Positions 1 to 14,430 of a stretch of DNA of 64,000 bases are shown here, one piece after another. Origin of the DNA: Eopsaltria australis (Eukaryota > Chordata > Aves > Passeriformes > Petroicidae). Both the position numbers and the translations under genes were made by a program. The notes below the pieces were generated by a model. The model had not been told where the DNA came from. It made no database searches and saw only the letters and a program-made list of their open reading frames with translations. The first letter of the stretch is position 1. The number at the start of each line of letters is the position of its first letter. The stretch is taken from positions 868,001-932,000 of the forward strand of contig JAVTVJ010000371.1 in assembly GCA_034509425.1 (NCBI GenBank), written 5' to 3'.

Positions 1-3000
1 TCAATCAAGGTCTCCCTCCAATCCTACATGTAAGCTGCCTTTTGCAGGTGCTTTACCAGCTAAAATCACACAAATGTCTCATTTTGTAGTTCACTCTGCC
101 ATACACTTTGTATAGAACACCACCATCATCTCTGAAAACCTGCATTGGCAGTTGTCAGAGAACTCAACTAACTCTGTCAAAGTCTAGGAAGAAATGTAAT
201 TCAATGCTTGTGTTGTAAATGTGCTTTTTCAATTAAAAGGTTCCCAAACCCTATTTCTTGCGATTTTTAGGAGCTCTGAAATGCCATTAATCTGATTTAA
301 GACACAGTGAACTTGGTGGGAAATTCTCTATTAACCCAACATTTTTTTACATGGTCCTTCTGGAAAACTTCAGTAAATAAAAAATACATATATGAAATCA
401 TGGTATGTTATTTCATCTTTTAACTATTTCTTATAGCATGCCATCAAAAGCACTTCCAAAACACTTTCCAAATTATGAAAACTCCCAAATTCTTGCAAAA
501 TGTCAAGTGTGTTGAATTCCTCCTTGTGTAACTGCAAGTTTTCTATTGCTATTTGACAGACCTACTTGCTGAAAAATCTCTGTATTTTTGCTTCAATCAC
601 TAGAGCAAGGGTATCTATGGCTTTGCAATTTGTAGGTTCAGGTTTGTCTCAGGTGTTTTTTTAAGACATTTTACAATTCAAAAACCCCAAAGAATGAGAC
701 CTGTTACAAGGAGTGACATTTCCATTTGATTTGGTTTAAAATCCTGTGTTTGAAATTTTAGAACCTCAACACCCCTATAGAAACAGGGATAGCTCTTGCC
801 TTCATGAATTATCACAAACAAAGGGCTGGATACTTTGCAAGTATAACTTAGCATGTTTCAACTAAGATCTAAATAATCATACTGATTTTACAACATCTAA
901 AAATGCGGCCAGACATTCTTTTGGCTAGTCGATATGCTATTTCAACAGCTTGGTGTTCTATCATTTCCTTCTTGCTTGATACTTAGAGCCATCTTTTCTC
1001 TATCAGTGTCACTAAATGTACCATTTGGAAGCACGTAACAGTCAAAACACAGCATAAAGGAGAGCTTTTCTCTCTGCCTGGACTGGTGACGTAGGTATCT
1101 TCTTCTGAGAGGCTGTTTGTCAAGCCAAGCTATGCTGGCTGTTGAACGGCTCAAGTTCCCATTGCAGCTGATTTGTCTGCTCAGTATTTCAGTGTGAACG
1201 TGAAGCCCACAGCGAGCCTGCCATCCCTCAAATCCATCTCATCCCTGCTCAGCAAGCACAGCACAATGACAACACTGTGGCTTTCAGAGCGATGCTCATT
1301 GTACGGGCTTTCTCTATGCTTCACAAAGTCGGTTCAAATTTCCTGTTTTCCCAGTTCCCTCTTATTTGCGCCCTTTTCTCAATACTTTTGTGCTTCCTGG
1401 TACTTTTAAGAAGCAGGCCATATCACATCCTCACAATGCTTCATGCAGGAGAAGCCTAGAGGGCACTCACAACTCGGGTGGGTGAGCTGGCAAGCCTCAG
1501 AGGTGGCAACAAAGATCTTTAGAGAAATTTTTATAATCCAACATAACAGAAGGCAGCGACCAGAATTTTAAAAGGCACCCATTGCCAAAGGAATGACCCT
1601 AACCTGCTAATGTACTCTTGAAAGTACCTTCAGGCAATCAGTGACATCTTTAAACATCTAAGTGCTTTTGATAATCTGGCATCCAACAATTAGATCCCTC
1701 CATTGCAGAGTTCCTGGAGATGGGAAAAGTGACAACAGTATGCATGTGTTGCCAAATGCAACACACAAAACCCTGCTGTAAGGGCTGACATTTATCTCTC
1801 ATCCTGAATATCAAGGTATGATCCAGAGAGGCTACACTGTCCATCATGCAGCAATCTACTGTCTGGTTCTAGGTACAAGATCATCCCTGCATGCTACAGA
1901 AATAACTGCAATCTCTTTCTTTTCTGTAGAGAGTGAGGGTGTTTGTGAATCTCCAGACATTATTTGCCCAAGGCAAAATTTCCATTTACTTCACGGGTTC
2001 AGAAAGTATTGTTCATTTACTTTAGTATTGTTCATTTGCTTTATTATAAGCATTTGTTCCAGTTTCAAAATATAGCAAATCTAAGAATTAAGAAATATGT
2101 CTAGTCAGTCAGATGTCTGCGTATCACCAAAAATCGGGATCGCAGACCACTTTGAATCCCTGTTTTATGGGAAAAACCACTGTTCAGGAAACTGTTTCCT
2201 TTAGCACATGATGTTTACAATTCAAAGAATCAAACAAAAAATAAAACAAAGGAAAAAGCCTAAAAACAATTATTAGTTCAGATAAGCAAATGGTTAAACC
2301 CAGTCAGAAATCGGGGTTGCTCTCCAGTTTAATTTGATTTTGCTCTCTAAAAAAGAGCACTGAGCTCTTCTCTTACAGAGAGCTAAATACCAGATATTCC
2401 TGAAGCATTATGAGAGCGAAGAAAGGATTCAGGAGAGCTTTCTCCTCTGAACCCTTCGTTTATCTGACTGGGATCAGGTACAACACTGTCATTAGCACTT
2501 GCTCAGCTCAGAAGTCCTGGGTGCATCGTGCCCACTGGCATCTCCGGACTCCCAAGGGGGATGACTGTCTGTTGAAGAGCAGTGCCAGCCTCCTCCTATT
2601 CCCCCATTCCTGCTGGCACCCTGAGGCAAGCATCTGGGAGTGTACGCTGCCCCTCTCTGAAGCAGGTGCAAAGAATGGTAGTCAGCGTGTTTGCTCCCCA
2701 TGAGCCTGCTGCAGGCAGACAGAAAAGCCTGGAAATCCCTCCAGTAACCCTCCCGGGGGAGAATGAGAATTTAGCCAAGTGCACTTAAGACCAAAATTGT
2801 TGCAGAAAGGAGACACATACACTTGTTAAAATCCGTCTGTAACATTCCCTCCCATCCTCCCCTTACTGTGGACCGATCTGGATTTCTAAAGAGTATAATT
2901 ATGTCTTGCACAATGATTATGAGCTTTGGGAGCTCTCAGAGAAAATTTCCTCACTGCACATGTGGCCATTGGCTGACATACCAAACACATATCACTCTAT

Positions 3001-6000
3001 TTTTTTTTTTTTTAACTCTGCATTTTGCTGAGAGAAAGAGGCCAAAGAGAAAGGATGGACACCCGAGCCCAGGGCCAGGTTCTGCACTAACTTGGTGTGT
3101 CCTGAAAGCCAATGGGAAGAGCCATTAGAATGGCTTTTGTTTCCAAACATTCCTGTTCCTCTGTCTGCCTTCCCACTACCAACAGCAGGACATTTAATCT
3201 ATCTGTACATTACCAACAGACACTATACCAAGGATTATTGACAGATTCTTGATCTACCCCACTTATTTTATGTTTTCCTTTAACAGCCATATGAAATAGA
3301 TTCTGTCTTCCCTAAGGCAGATACTCAGAATTCACTGTAAGCCCATGCAGTGACATCAAGGTTTACAGTCATTGTCAAGCTACCTGGAAGCTTTAAAAAA
3401 ACCCCACTGACTGACAAAATGGTAATAGTAAAAATTACTATAATACACTATCCTCCTCTCTGAATGCATCACTGATGGGCTGGACATGAACTTTGTCAAT
3501 GAGAGATGTCTTTGTACTGAGCACAATTAATGTTTTTATTAAAAAAAATCTTTCCTAAATGAGAGAATACATTGTCCACTCATGTGAAAATGGCACCACT
3601 ATTTATCACAAATGATGCAGCCAGTCAAGAATAAAAGAAATTATTTCACCTGCAAGCTGTGAAAATTTCAAGGCATATAAAGAATAGCATCAGTCAGCTT
3701 GTATGGCTGAGGGTAATGGACATCATCTTTTCCCCATCCCAGTCACCATCTTTCCCATTTCCAAAGGACCTCCAAAGATGCAAATGAACTTGACAATCAT
3801 TCTGCAAGGCAAACTGATCCTGATTCTTCCAGTCACTTTGTAATTCACTGCAGATGGTAGGAGTGAGATGTTTACTGGCTGGCAGGTAATGAGCCTCGCT
3901 GTAGATAATAGTGATGGACGGGCAATCTCGCCTGCTGACAAGGAGGCAACTCAACATGGGCAGATGGCATTCATCCATGACTTCATGGAAAAGGATAGCT
4001 GTGACAACGTACACAGGTTGTGAACTACCCTCCTCTGTTAATGTCAGCATGCAGCTACACTTAAACCTTTCCAGTGCACGTTTAAGTAGCATAGAATTGA
4101 TCCTGATTGTCCATGAAAGTAGAAGAGTCAGATTTGTGACCTAATGTTTACTCTTCTATAAGAAGAAACTTGATCTGGTTAAACATCTACATATTCCCTC
4201 TTCCCAGGTAATGCCATTCATCACAGCTGTCAGTGCTTCTTTAAAAGAGAAATGACCCTCAGGCATAGAATAAAACTCTGTGGAAGAACTACGCACACCT
4301 TTGCCAAAAGAACAAATAGCTCCTTTTTTTTTTTTCACTGGGCTTGTATACACTTTGTGAAAGGCCTACAGACACTGAATTATAAACCAGTACTTCCATT
4401 TCCCCACCCCCATATAGAGCAACTTGTATTAAGACCTACACACTGCCCTGTTTTTTTTTTTTTAATCTCAGACATAAGGGTAGTGGATTTGGACAAGCTC
4501 AGCCATTTGATGAGATATACTTAAGCAGCTGGTTCCAAGGGAAAATCAGAGTAATTCAGAAATGCAACAGAAGATAACAGAAAAGCTCTAACTCTGTTTC
4601 TCCTCTCCTTGTAACTTTATGAAGTAACAATTAAAAATCATACACTCAACCAAATATCACTGACGTCTTTTGTTTCACCAGGATATATTCCTCCTGAGGA
4701 AAGTGGGTATGGCTAATATTCATAAAACATACATTTTAAAAATGCATCTGTAAGTACACACACATGTAAACGTGGATATTGTTATTCCACAGACAGACAC
4801 TTGGTCCTAGTTTTCCTTTTCTGAAGCAAAGATCCTTTCCCTCTTTCCCTGGTGAAATCTGATCATTTGTACTGTACTGGGCTTCAAGACGTGATAAAGG
4901 ATCCCAGTGCTATGCAAGTTTCATCCAAAACCTGTCTCTTCATAGATTCACTCCACATATTCTTTCTACTTTAAAGACTCATGTGATCATCGCTTTGATC
5001 CGTTCTCCCTCAGCTCTATTAGGGGCACCATCTCTTCAGGGCTTGCAGCTTATAAAAAGACCACCATATTTTGATATGCCTTTGATGTTGTCTTCCAAAG
5101 TATCTTTGATTTTTAAGTTCTGTTCAACTCTTTCACCATTAACCTTGATTTCACTTAGGGATTAATAGAGCTATAGTTTTATTGGAAGGCTAATTTAGAA
5201 AATGTGTTTTCTCTGGCACTATTTTCCCCTCTTAGGGGGAAAGGTAGGTGAAACAGTACAAAGAAACTGACCAGTGCTAAAAAAATCCAAAAGAAACTAT
5301 AGATAAGCTAACACCTTTCTTGAGTTTTGAGTTGTGCTTGAGGAAGTCTCCTACTGAATCATTAAGCTGCCAGCAAATGAAGTGGTTCTGCAGGATGATA
5401 ATGAGCCACACAGACCCTCCACATGGCCACTGGTGACTGAGAGCTGTTACTAATGGATGACCACTCAGTAGGACTGAGGTCTCAGTCCTGTGCTTGAAGA
5501 CTGTCTCCTCCACACAGGACACTTACATTTCTCCTTCTTTTGTCACTCAGCAAAGGTGCTGAAACTGTAGAGGCCAAAGGAACTATATAATTTGAAGTAA
5601 ACTAAACACAGAGCAGCAAAACATTCTCAAGAGGAGAAACTGGCACTGTTGTTCAAGTCTCTTTAGTAGGTATTTTCAATTTTTAGCTTATGATATTTGA
5701 GATTTATTCCCCCTCCTCAGGCACCACTAAGTGTGACTGAAGATTCATTTTTGCTGGTATAAAGAGACAGATGAAGGCTAAAACCAGGTCAGCCATATAC
5801 CCGTGCACACTCCCTCTACCCCTGGATTTATTTATACACCCTAACTACGTTCAGGTGACATTCAGATACATTCCAGGTTCTTGAAAAAAAACCACCTTCC
5901 GTAGATGGGGCTCTGTACCTTAGTGTGCCCTCATTTAAAACTATCCTACTTTTCCTCCAAGACACTGTTTATTTCCCATTCTTCTGAGGAACAACTTAGT

Positions 6001-6439
6001 AGGCTTTACCCCCTCTTCTCAGTTAAACAGAACTGCTTCTGATGAAGACAAACACACCAAGCCCTCGCAGCAGCTGGCACGGGCAAACCCATCCTTCTCA
6101 GTAACTGCATAGGGCCATCACTGCAGCCTGTTGCCTTTGCTAAGGCACCACCACACGGTTTAAGGGTTCCTTCCCAAGAGCACTCATAACGCTGCCACAA
6201 TTATCATTCTGGGCTAACACTCTAACACCTAACCCTTGGGACACGCAGAGCTTCTGATAAGACACTGCGATGAGAGAATCCAAATGCAGCTCATCAGATC
6301 CGTGCCCTCTCCAGTGATCCTTCCTATCACTCATCGCACTTGCTGTCTCAAACATCTTTGGCACAGAAGCACAGGCTGGGCGCTACATGACCTGCTCACA
6401 GCACTTCTCACCCTCCACACTGAAGTGCACAGTCTCACG
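1..6439. other. Unique noncoding DNA, no gene seen
   Basis: No coding exon, RNA gene or young transposon is recognised here. Open frames are under 135 codons, lie on both strands and match no family I know. Short T runs occur at 3000-3013, 4324-4335 and 4451-4463. The stretch at about 3590-3680 is AT-rich and non-repetitive and could be part of a conserved noncoding element, but that is an impression from composition only. The likely context is intronic or intergenic. Confidence 0.6.
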
Positions 6440-6539
6440 TTGTAGCAGGAGAATCCCAGCCCGGGCTCTCCGTGCAGCCCCACGGCCCGGCACAGCTCTG
6501 ACTGCATCACGCCTTTCCCGGAATCTTAGCCCCGCTGGA

Positions 6540-6980
6540 AAGCATTCAGCATTGAGAGGACCCATCTTTATGCTGATAACACTAAAATATAAAATAATGC
6601 CAACAGCTGGTGCTACAAATGGCTTTTAAAAACGATGTTCATTCACTAAAATTCCTCTTGCTACTTTTGACATGAAACACGCAGTCTCTAATTATTCTGA
6701 TCAAGACGGTGAAATACAAAAACAAACTTTAATTGTGTTTAACAGATATTTAATCAGGACTCACTGAACTACAGATTAAAGCTGAAATTCATAAACCATA
6801 ATTACCCAATTGTCGCAAGCTTTTTGGTCCACATTCTGCTTCCGTCTGGGCGTCTGGCACTTTGCCCCGAATTTCTTTTAGTGTCTTCTCAGTTTCATTG
6901 CTGTTCATGTTTTCCAGCAGAGATTTAGCACAGATTATAAAATATCTGTTCTTGGCAACTTTATTAGTTGTTTTTTCTTA
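6540..6980. promoter_or_regulatory. Candidate conserved noncoding element
   Basis: This block is non-repetitive, moderately AT-rich and dense in homeodomain-type cores (TAATTA-like, TTAAT, ATTTAATC), with no long open frame. It follows a short GC-richer patch at about 6440-6535. Composition of this kind is common in vertebrate developmental enhancers. No alignment was possible, so conservation is inferred and not seen. It could equally be ordinary unique DNA. Confidence 0.25.
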
Positions 6981-9900
6981 AAAAGATTATATCCCACCTA
7001 TCCCCATTCTGGGGCTGAATGAACAGGCATATACCATGGGATATTTCTTGTCATGAGCTGTCCTTCCCAACTGCCAGGGTAACCACCTGTCCTACTCTGG
7101 TCCTGATTCCCTGACCATGGCCCTGCCACCAGAGCATCATCCAGATATTGCTTTGAGTGTGCCATGCAACACAACTACCATGAATTACTCCTTCCTTTCT
7201 CCAGAGACAGAACTGGGTGCAATATGGTTTCCTGTTTTGGTGGGGGGCTTTTTTATGTGCTTGATGCTCTGTATTTATATTTAAAAAAACATGATAAAAG
7301 AAACACACCTCCTATGGGAAGCAGTGGGTGGTAAGGTATACATTAACCACCAGTTACTCAGGGATGTGACTGCATGGGTTCAGATTGCCTCCCGAGCAAG
7401 TGACAGATTGTCCTTTAGCATGGAGAGAAGGATTGTGCCAGAGAAGCCTGGCTGTTGACTGCAGTTTTCTGGGGACCTCCACACACTGTGTGCAGGTTAT
7501 GTCAGTACCCCAAAGGCAAGGATTCCCTCCCCAGGAAGCATTCTCAGGACCTTGCAAAGGAAAATCATGTGGCCTTTCAGACACAGGAAAAACAGCTTAA
7601 CAGACTGCGGGTTGAGGTGGTAAAAACAAAGACACTTCACCTTATCAGAATGGGGAAGGGGGCTCCACACACCCAGCCTACTCTGTTGTGGGGAAACACA
7701 GAACTCCTGTCAGCCTTAATGCCTCAGAAATTTGTGCCATGAGACAGAATGGAGGGAGATATGGAAAAGATGACAGTGTGGAAGATGGGATCTCAGCTCT
7801 CTGTTGAAGATACAAAAAAGAGTGAGCTTGATTAAAAACCAGGATGGCCTTCTATGCGTACTTGCTATTGCTTTTTCTCTGAATAGCTGGAGTGCTCTTG
7901 ACGAATTCCTAGTCTGGGTGAAGATATATGGAACCACACACTGAAGTTTTGCCAGAGGTATTAGTCCTTCATGGCCATTCATAAACTTCAAACAATTTCC
8001 TGACAATAAGTATGAGAATACAGGGTAAACCTTTACCTATTCCTTTGGACCTCTTCTTAGCTAACATGCAAAACATTTTTTCTCTTTAGCATCTTCCAGA
8101 CATTTTTCATCATCAAAAATAGTATTTCATACATTTATTTCTATCATGGTCATTATGCCCCATCTCTAGTTCCACTTCTTTAGAAGAGCCAGGCAGTGAA
8201 CCAGTCACATACCTTCTCATCAGCTCCTTCAGAGCAAGTCCTAAACAAGAAGCAGTGTACCATCTTAATAGTTGCTGTTGCATGTATATCAAACTGCTTT
8301 TTTGTTTGTTTGCTTCTGAGAGCTCCTCTAAGCTTTCATGACTTGACAGTTCTCTGCAAGAACCCGTATCTCACATTTCACAGCAGTCAAATACCAGCAT
8401 GTGAACACAGAGAGACAGGGAGAAGTATGCTATTTCTTTTGTTCCTTTCCCTACATAAGAGAGATTTGATTCTTTCTGTCAGCCACACAGTCTGAAGTCC
8501 AGCCACAGTTAGGTCTTTGCAGCCTATGCAGAAGTATGACAAGAAAACAGGATGGCTGATGACTTGCCATGCATTGCAAGCCTGATTTTTCACAGGCAAA
8601 TTGTTTTCCAGTTTGGCACAGTTGTTTGTCCAAGGGTTTCAAGCTCCCTATTTAAACAGTGATAAAGAAATTGCTATCCAGTGTTAGTGTCATTCTTCAT
8701 TCAGACTGCTCCTCTGGAAACAGCCTACAGCCTTTGAGATGCAAAATGTATCGTTTTAATGTAGTCGAGGTCCCTGCCTGCAACATTGCTAAATCTATTT
8801 AGCAGATTCTTCCTGCTATAATCTGTCCCCAGACCTGAAGAAGCTCAGTGATTTTAAGTGTTTTAAGCTAATGATAATGGTTAGTGCTGAGAACAGATGT
8901 ACCTGGCTGTGGTGTGATCTATTATATTAGACTGTTAGGAGCTGTGTATTCATATTGACGTAACATTTTATGTCTATTGTCAAGGTGTGATGGCTGCATG
9001 GGGTGCAGTCTGGGTTTTTTTTACCCTCACATATGATGTATTGTCTGTCTGTGTTTTGATCCATGGTGACTGCATGAACAGATGAAGAACATGTGCATGT
9101 TCTGATGCCTTCCCAAGATTTTGTACATCTATTCCTGCTGTCCACTGGCATTATGGGAAGCGATAATGTATACCTGTATTCACACTAGACCATACCCAGG
9201 AAATGGTTGCACAGATTGGATGTGCATGCAGAGAGTTTGATGACTAAGCTATGTATTACAGAAGTTTCCTTTCCCTGGTGTGAAGGCATTGTGCATGACT
9301 GAATTCCCTACAACTGATGGTTGCACTGATAACATGCCAAGTAGAAGCTGTTTTACTATTCTTCTCTATCCATAACACAACAAAATGTAAAACTCCTCAG
9401 TTGTGTCAATAAATGGTGCTTCACTTCCCTTCAGCACAATGAAGTGAAATTTCCACTGAGAATGATTTTCCTGATCGTACTGGAGGCTTGGTCTTGCCAT
9501 TCACAAACATCTGCTATTGCCACCCTTTGGGGACAAGGCACTATTTGGGGCTGTGATGTAGAGGAGGTTTTGTACCTTAAGACCTCACCACAGTCTTCCA
9601 ACAAATAAGCAAACCCTTTCTACTTATGTGGACCCTGATCTGCTAGTGGGGCTTACAGTTCAGCTCTTGCAGAATAAATGCAACCTTCCACATTATCACT
9701 GTGCAACAGGAGATTTGTCTACTGAAAATGAATGCAGCCTCCTTGAACAAATCTCATGCCACCTCTTCCCTGTGAGGATCCAAAAAAGCAGACACAAATG
9801 GAAACCCATGTGGGGCTCTGGCAGAGGCACCATCTCCACACTGACTAAATGAACGGAACTTTTAAAAGAAGATCCAACAAGGTTAAAATCCAAAACCATT

Positions 9901-12900
9901 TAAACAACCATAATAGTGAACAGGCTGAGAGATATGCAAACACACAACAAGACATGAGATTTCAAGAGACATTTAAATTACTATCCTAATCTGGAAAGAT
10001 TTACTGAAGGTGCCAAAGTGCAGCTGTGCACCAGCGCACCACCAGTCCAGGTTCTGAACAATACTTCGAGCAGTTCTTGTGCTACAGGGCAGTGTAGCAA
10101 TGTGCTGCAATGTTAGAAATAAGAGGTTATAAGGTTAAATTCAGAAGCCTAATTTTCTCAGATAGTTTGGTCAACTTGCCTAAAGCAGAGCCCAAGTAAA
10201 TGACAGGCATACTCATATGTATGCTCCTATGTATACTCATGACAGTTACTCATATGTAGCTGATATACATTCTCTCCAATCCCTAAACCATGTTCTGGGC
10301 TCTTTATCTCTTTGAAAATAGGAATGCATTCTTATGAAAATGTTACAGGCTAAATACCTAAGACGTTACTTCATAAAGCAGGTAACTTTACTGTGAAAAG
10401 AAAGAATATAATCTAATTCTGACCTTTGACGTTCTGCCTATACATGGATTTCTCATTTTTTTCTCTTGTTACCCCATTTTCCTCATAAGCCCATCTACCA
10501 CTGAAGTCAATTTGCCCTGCATAGCCCCTGAGAACATGTTCTATAAACATCCTCCCTTTTCCCAAAGCCTTCTTTTCCCTGACAGGACTTTATACAGATG
10601 TATAGGGAAAAAAGGCCTAGCATCTGACATTTAGTAGGAATCTCAAAGAGAATACACACAAAGTGCATTAAGATTTTCTCTCTGGTACTCAAAAGGAGGT
10701 GGATGCTGTCAGCCCACTGCTAGGGGCTGATTGGTCTATATCTGAAACTGGGATCTCTGTTTCTGCAGCCAGTACAGCCACTTCTCTCTCACATTTTACA
10801 TTCCAGCTAATAAGGTTCATATTTTTGGTGAGGGAAGAAAACATCTTTGCTGGAAGTCATGATTGTGGAATTGGTTATTCCTCAATTAAAAAAAAAAAAA
10901 AGACCAAAACAGCTCAAGTGGCAGTAATCTGAGATCTTGCACACGGGGCCGTGACACTGTACCCAGCTATGCTTGGCTCACATTTTTAAGGCATGTTTCT
11001 CAGCTATGATGTTGAGAAATTTCTATGGCTTAGGTTGTAAGTGCAAATTGCTGTTGATAGAATTTAAACTGAAGTCCATGATGCCAAATACCATATGAGA
11101 GGCTCTAAAAACGCTCCCTTACCTTACATCACTCCAGTGACCCTACTCATCTGCAGTTGCTTCTGATATGCACAAGTTACCTGCATGTGTTACAACAGTG
11201 GGTCTTTGTAAGAGGCAGCCTGGACTCAGCCAGTGCTTTTTAAACTTCAAGCAATAATAGTGACTAGAAGTATCACCTGGAAACTGCAAAATTCATGACC
11301 ATAACCTCTCAGGCTAAGAGAATATCCCTGAAGGACCACCCCAGGCAAGGGACAGCACGGGGGCATTTTGGGTAGACCAGCAACTAAAAGGACATGTGGG
11401 GACAGTGGGAGAGGAGCAAGGAGTTGGGGGTGCTGCTGAATGGCAAGAGGCCTCAAGGCAAAATCAAAAGACGCACAGAGACACCCTGCTACCCCTCCCA
11501 GCATAGAACCCCTGCAAGGCAGTGATTTCACCAGCACACACAGGAAAAGGACTGAGTTTCTCCTCCTCACAAGGACCGCAGCTCACAGAGGAGGAGTGAG
11601 GAGCACAAGGTGCAACAAAGGCAAAAGAAGAGACAGACAACTGTTTTCTACCCTGAAGTCTAGCATGAGAGAGGAAACACTCAGCTTCTCTAAACATCAT
11701 TAGACATGAGGCCTCTCCAGCAGGCAGCTCCTTGCACACGGACAGGGCAAGTGGCAAAGCTGTCACTGCAGCCAGCTGAGCCAGGACCTAGTCACAGACA
11801 ACAAATATGTGCTGGGTGGTAGGTAAGGCGTGCCAAGGCTTGCAAGACACCTGAGCATCTGCCTTCTCCCACTTTGGGAAGCAGTTGTGCCGATTACCAC
11901 GCTGATGGCAACCTGTGGCCCAAAACTAAACCAAACCTGACTGACTCCATTGCAGGGAAGGGACCAGAGGCCTGGGGAACATGGTGCCACACCCACAGTG
12001 TAGGAGAGGGAGGATGATGCTGTTCTGTTAAGCAAACAGGAACTGTTTATGTAACCAAAAAGGAAAATCATGAAAATGTCAAAAGCCTATTTTGACACGA
12101 GGGGAAAAGGAAAGCATTCATTAATTTCTAATAACAGTCTTTATTCTTGTAACAAACTTTATAAACTGACCAGAGTTCACTTGTAATCTGTTTGTAAACC
12201 CAACACTCTGAAGAAACTTCTTGAAAGGGAGAAGAAAATCCCAAATTATTAAAAATAACCCTAGGCTGTGCTTTCAGGTTTTGGTTTGAATCCAGTACCC
12301 GCAAGAGAAACCTTTCAACAGAAGGCACCAAGGAATTCCCATGAAATAGCTACAGGATCAGGACACACATTTCCAGTAAAAGCTGGCCTTTCTTTCCTCT
12401 CCTCCCAATCTCCTTACTCCCAAAAGATACCAAGAAAACACAAGATTGTTGGGATTTCTATAAGAAGATTTGGCAGGTTTTTCATATTTGTTTAGACTGT
12501 AAGATATAATTTGAATTTGGGTCTCTCTCTGAGAAGAAGAATGAGTTATTTGTTCTCTGAATAAGTATTTGTTATTAGTGGATCAGACATGGATAAGGTA
12601 TATTATTACAACCACGTTTGTTAGGTATGATTTACATTGTTTGCTGCATATCATCTTAGGCTGTCTTTAATTTTGTTATACTTTAGGGGGTTTTTGTTTG
12701 GGTTTATGCATTTAGTCACAGTTGGTTGTGTTTTGAACTTTGAAAAAAATTAATACAAAGGAAATTAAAAAAAGAAAAAGAAAATATTTTCAAAATGATG
12801 TGGAAATCAAATCTATCCCTGAGTAATTTGATTTGTAGGAAATGGAGAGCAAAGCATTACAAAGCATTACAAACAGAATGCCTTGAAGTGCATCATAATT

Positions 12901-12959
12901 ACTTACATGTGCAAATACATTGTCTAGGTTTAGGAATTCAGTTAATAATAGTCATAATA
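6981..12959. other. Unique noncoding DNA, no gene seen
   Basis: No exon, RNA gene or CR1 element is recognised. The only obvious simple sequence is a 14-A run at 10888-10901 and a short direct repeat (two 10-bp copies) at 12851-12870. The segment 11400-12000 is somewhat GC-richer and carries overlapping frames of about 100 codons on both strands, none with protein-like features. That pattern fits chance frames. Confidence 0.6.
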
Positions 12960-13105
12960 ATTCTATGCCCTTACACCAGGTCTTTCATCCAAGCCTCTCC
13001 AGGTTTGTGTAAGCAATCATTAACTAATGCCTGGGTATCTGTGAGTACTCTGCTGCCCTTACGGATGGAGAAATGGGGTTGGAAGCTCTCCAAGGTCAAG
13101 GATAA
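12960..13105 (-). repeat. Possible ancient MIR-like SINE remnant
   Basis: The segment around 13050-13100 runs from an 'aaatgggg'-type stretch into a 'ctccaaggtca' stretch. This resembles the reverse complement of the core and 3' part of ancient MIR-type SINEs, which are old and degraded in amniote genomes. The match is short and diverged and was made by eye, so both the family and the boundaries are uncertain. Confidence 0.3.
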
Positions 13106-14179
13106 ACTATGATTTGCTCTACAGGTGGGAGACAACTGCAGATGTTCGTCCTCTAACTACAGGTGGATCAGAGGTGCAGGAGTTTGTAGCTGATTTGATG
13201 TTTCTACAACTTCATGGCTCTCTACGAATGAAGGAGTGCAACAAATATACATCTTATACCTTCTGCTCCATGAAGTTTAAAGGTAGAAAATTGACATAAA
13301 TCAGATCCATGTTCCATCCTTGGTGGAACACTGGTATATACAAAAACATACCGATGTTTTGTATCAAAGCACAAAGATTAACAAATTTGCCTTGTTTGGA
13401 ACTGTTTAGCAGTGCAAATGGTTTTCATCTGAGGCTCCACAAATGGTTTTCAGACTAAGCACTTTGTGGAAATTCGGGCTGAATGTGGAAGGAATCCGGA
13501 AAAGGGTACCCTATAAAGTTCAGTTGTTATAGAGAGTCCCAAACACCAATTTCACACTTGTAGACTATTCTCACATTGATCTCTTAAGTTCTAAGAGACC
13601 TGAAACTCTTAACAAAAATCTGAGCATGCCATATTACCCAAAAGCTTTTCCACAATTCCAAGCTGTGAAGAAATCCTGCATTTTATACTCTTGGGCTGTT
13701 TAATTCCATGCCACTTCCTACATGCACACCTGCATTGCTCTCTCTCACAACTCATGAGAGGAAGCCATGGTTTCTGCAGCCCAGGCCCTTAACACTCCAT
13801 CCTTATTTTACCAGAATATATGTTTTCATGCTTCTCTAGACAACCAAAATCCAAGTCTGCCAAATATTTCTGCTGTTTCATTAACCATGTAATAATTCTA
13901 ATGCTTTGTACTAGTACCTGCTGAAATAGCAGTAAGTGACTGAGCCACACAGACACTCTGCCTGTTGGAGGGGTTTGACATTCACACATCCCATTTTCTC
14001 TCAGCCTTCATTTCTGTGCTCCCCATAGCTGCAACAAGAAAGTGTCCCTCCATACATTTTTATTACCTGTTATGCTTTACACTAATAAAAACACTGGATA
14101 TTATTTATTTGTCTGGCTGACTGACAAAGCCAGGCATCAAAGCATCATTCCAGTGTCACATACTTCAACGCCCTAATCT
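13106..14179. other. Unique noncoding DNA with a short direct repeat
   Basis: No gene is recognised. A 13-bp direct repeat (caaatggttttca) occurs at 13415-13427 and again at 13440-13452, giving a 25-bp period. This looks like a small local duplication. The rest is unique AT-rich sequence. Confidence 0.55.
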
Positions 14180-14430
14180 TTCAGAACTTGTAAAGCAATC
14201 TCTTACGGCGCTTTGTGGGCTGTGAGATCACCCTGACAAACTGTGATAATGTTGGCAATCTCCAAATGGGTGTTCATTTGCAATCTTACTACAGAGGAAT
14301 TGCTATGTTTCCAAATTTGAGGGCTTGACATAATCTGTCTTCACAAAGCTATCAGGGTCTGTCATAAGGCTGTCTGTGACCCAGGGATTTTATGGGGTCA
14401 ATATCTATCCCCAGTGAAACTTCATTGCAA
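14180..14430. promoter_or_regulatory. Candidate conserved noncoding element
   Basis: This is a balanced-composition, non-repetitive block with no sustained open frame and no simple repeats. A POU-octamer match lies further downstream at 14651-14658. It has the look of a noncoding regulatory block, but no cross-species comparison was possible and the boundaries are approximate. Confidence 0.2.

Noticed and set aside
10211..10258. Repeated actcatatgta motifs as a CRISPR-like or tandem array
   Set aside because: Only two 11-bp copies in AT-rich DNA, with no regular spacing or further copies.
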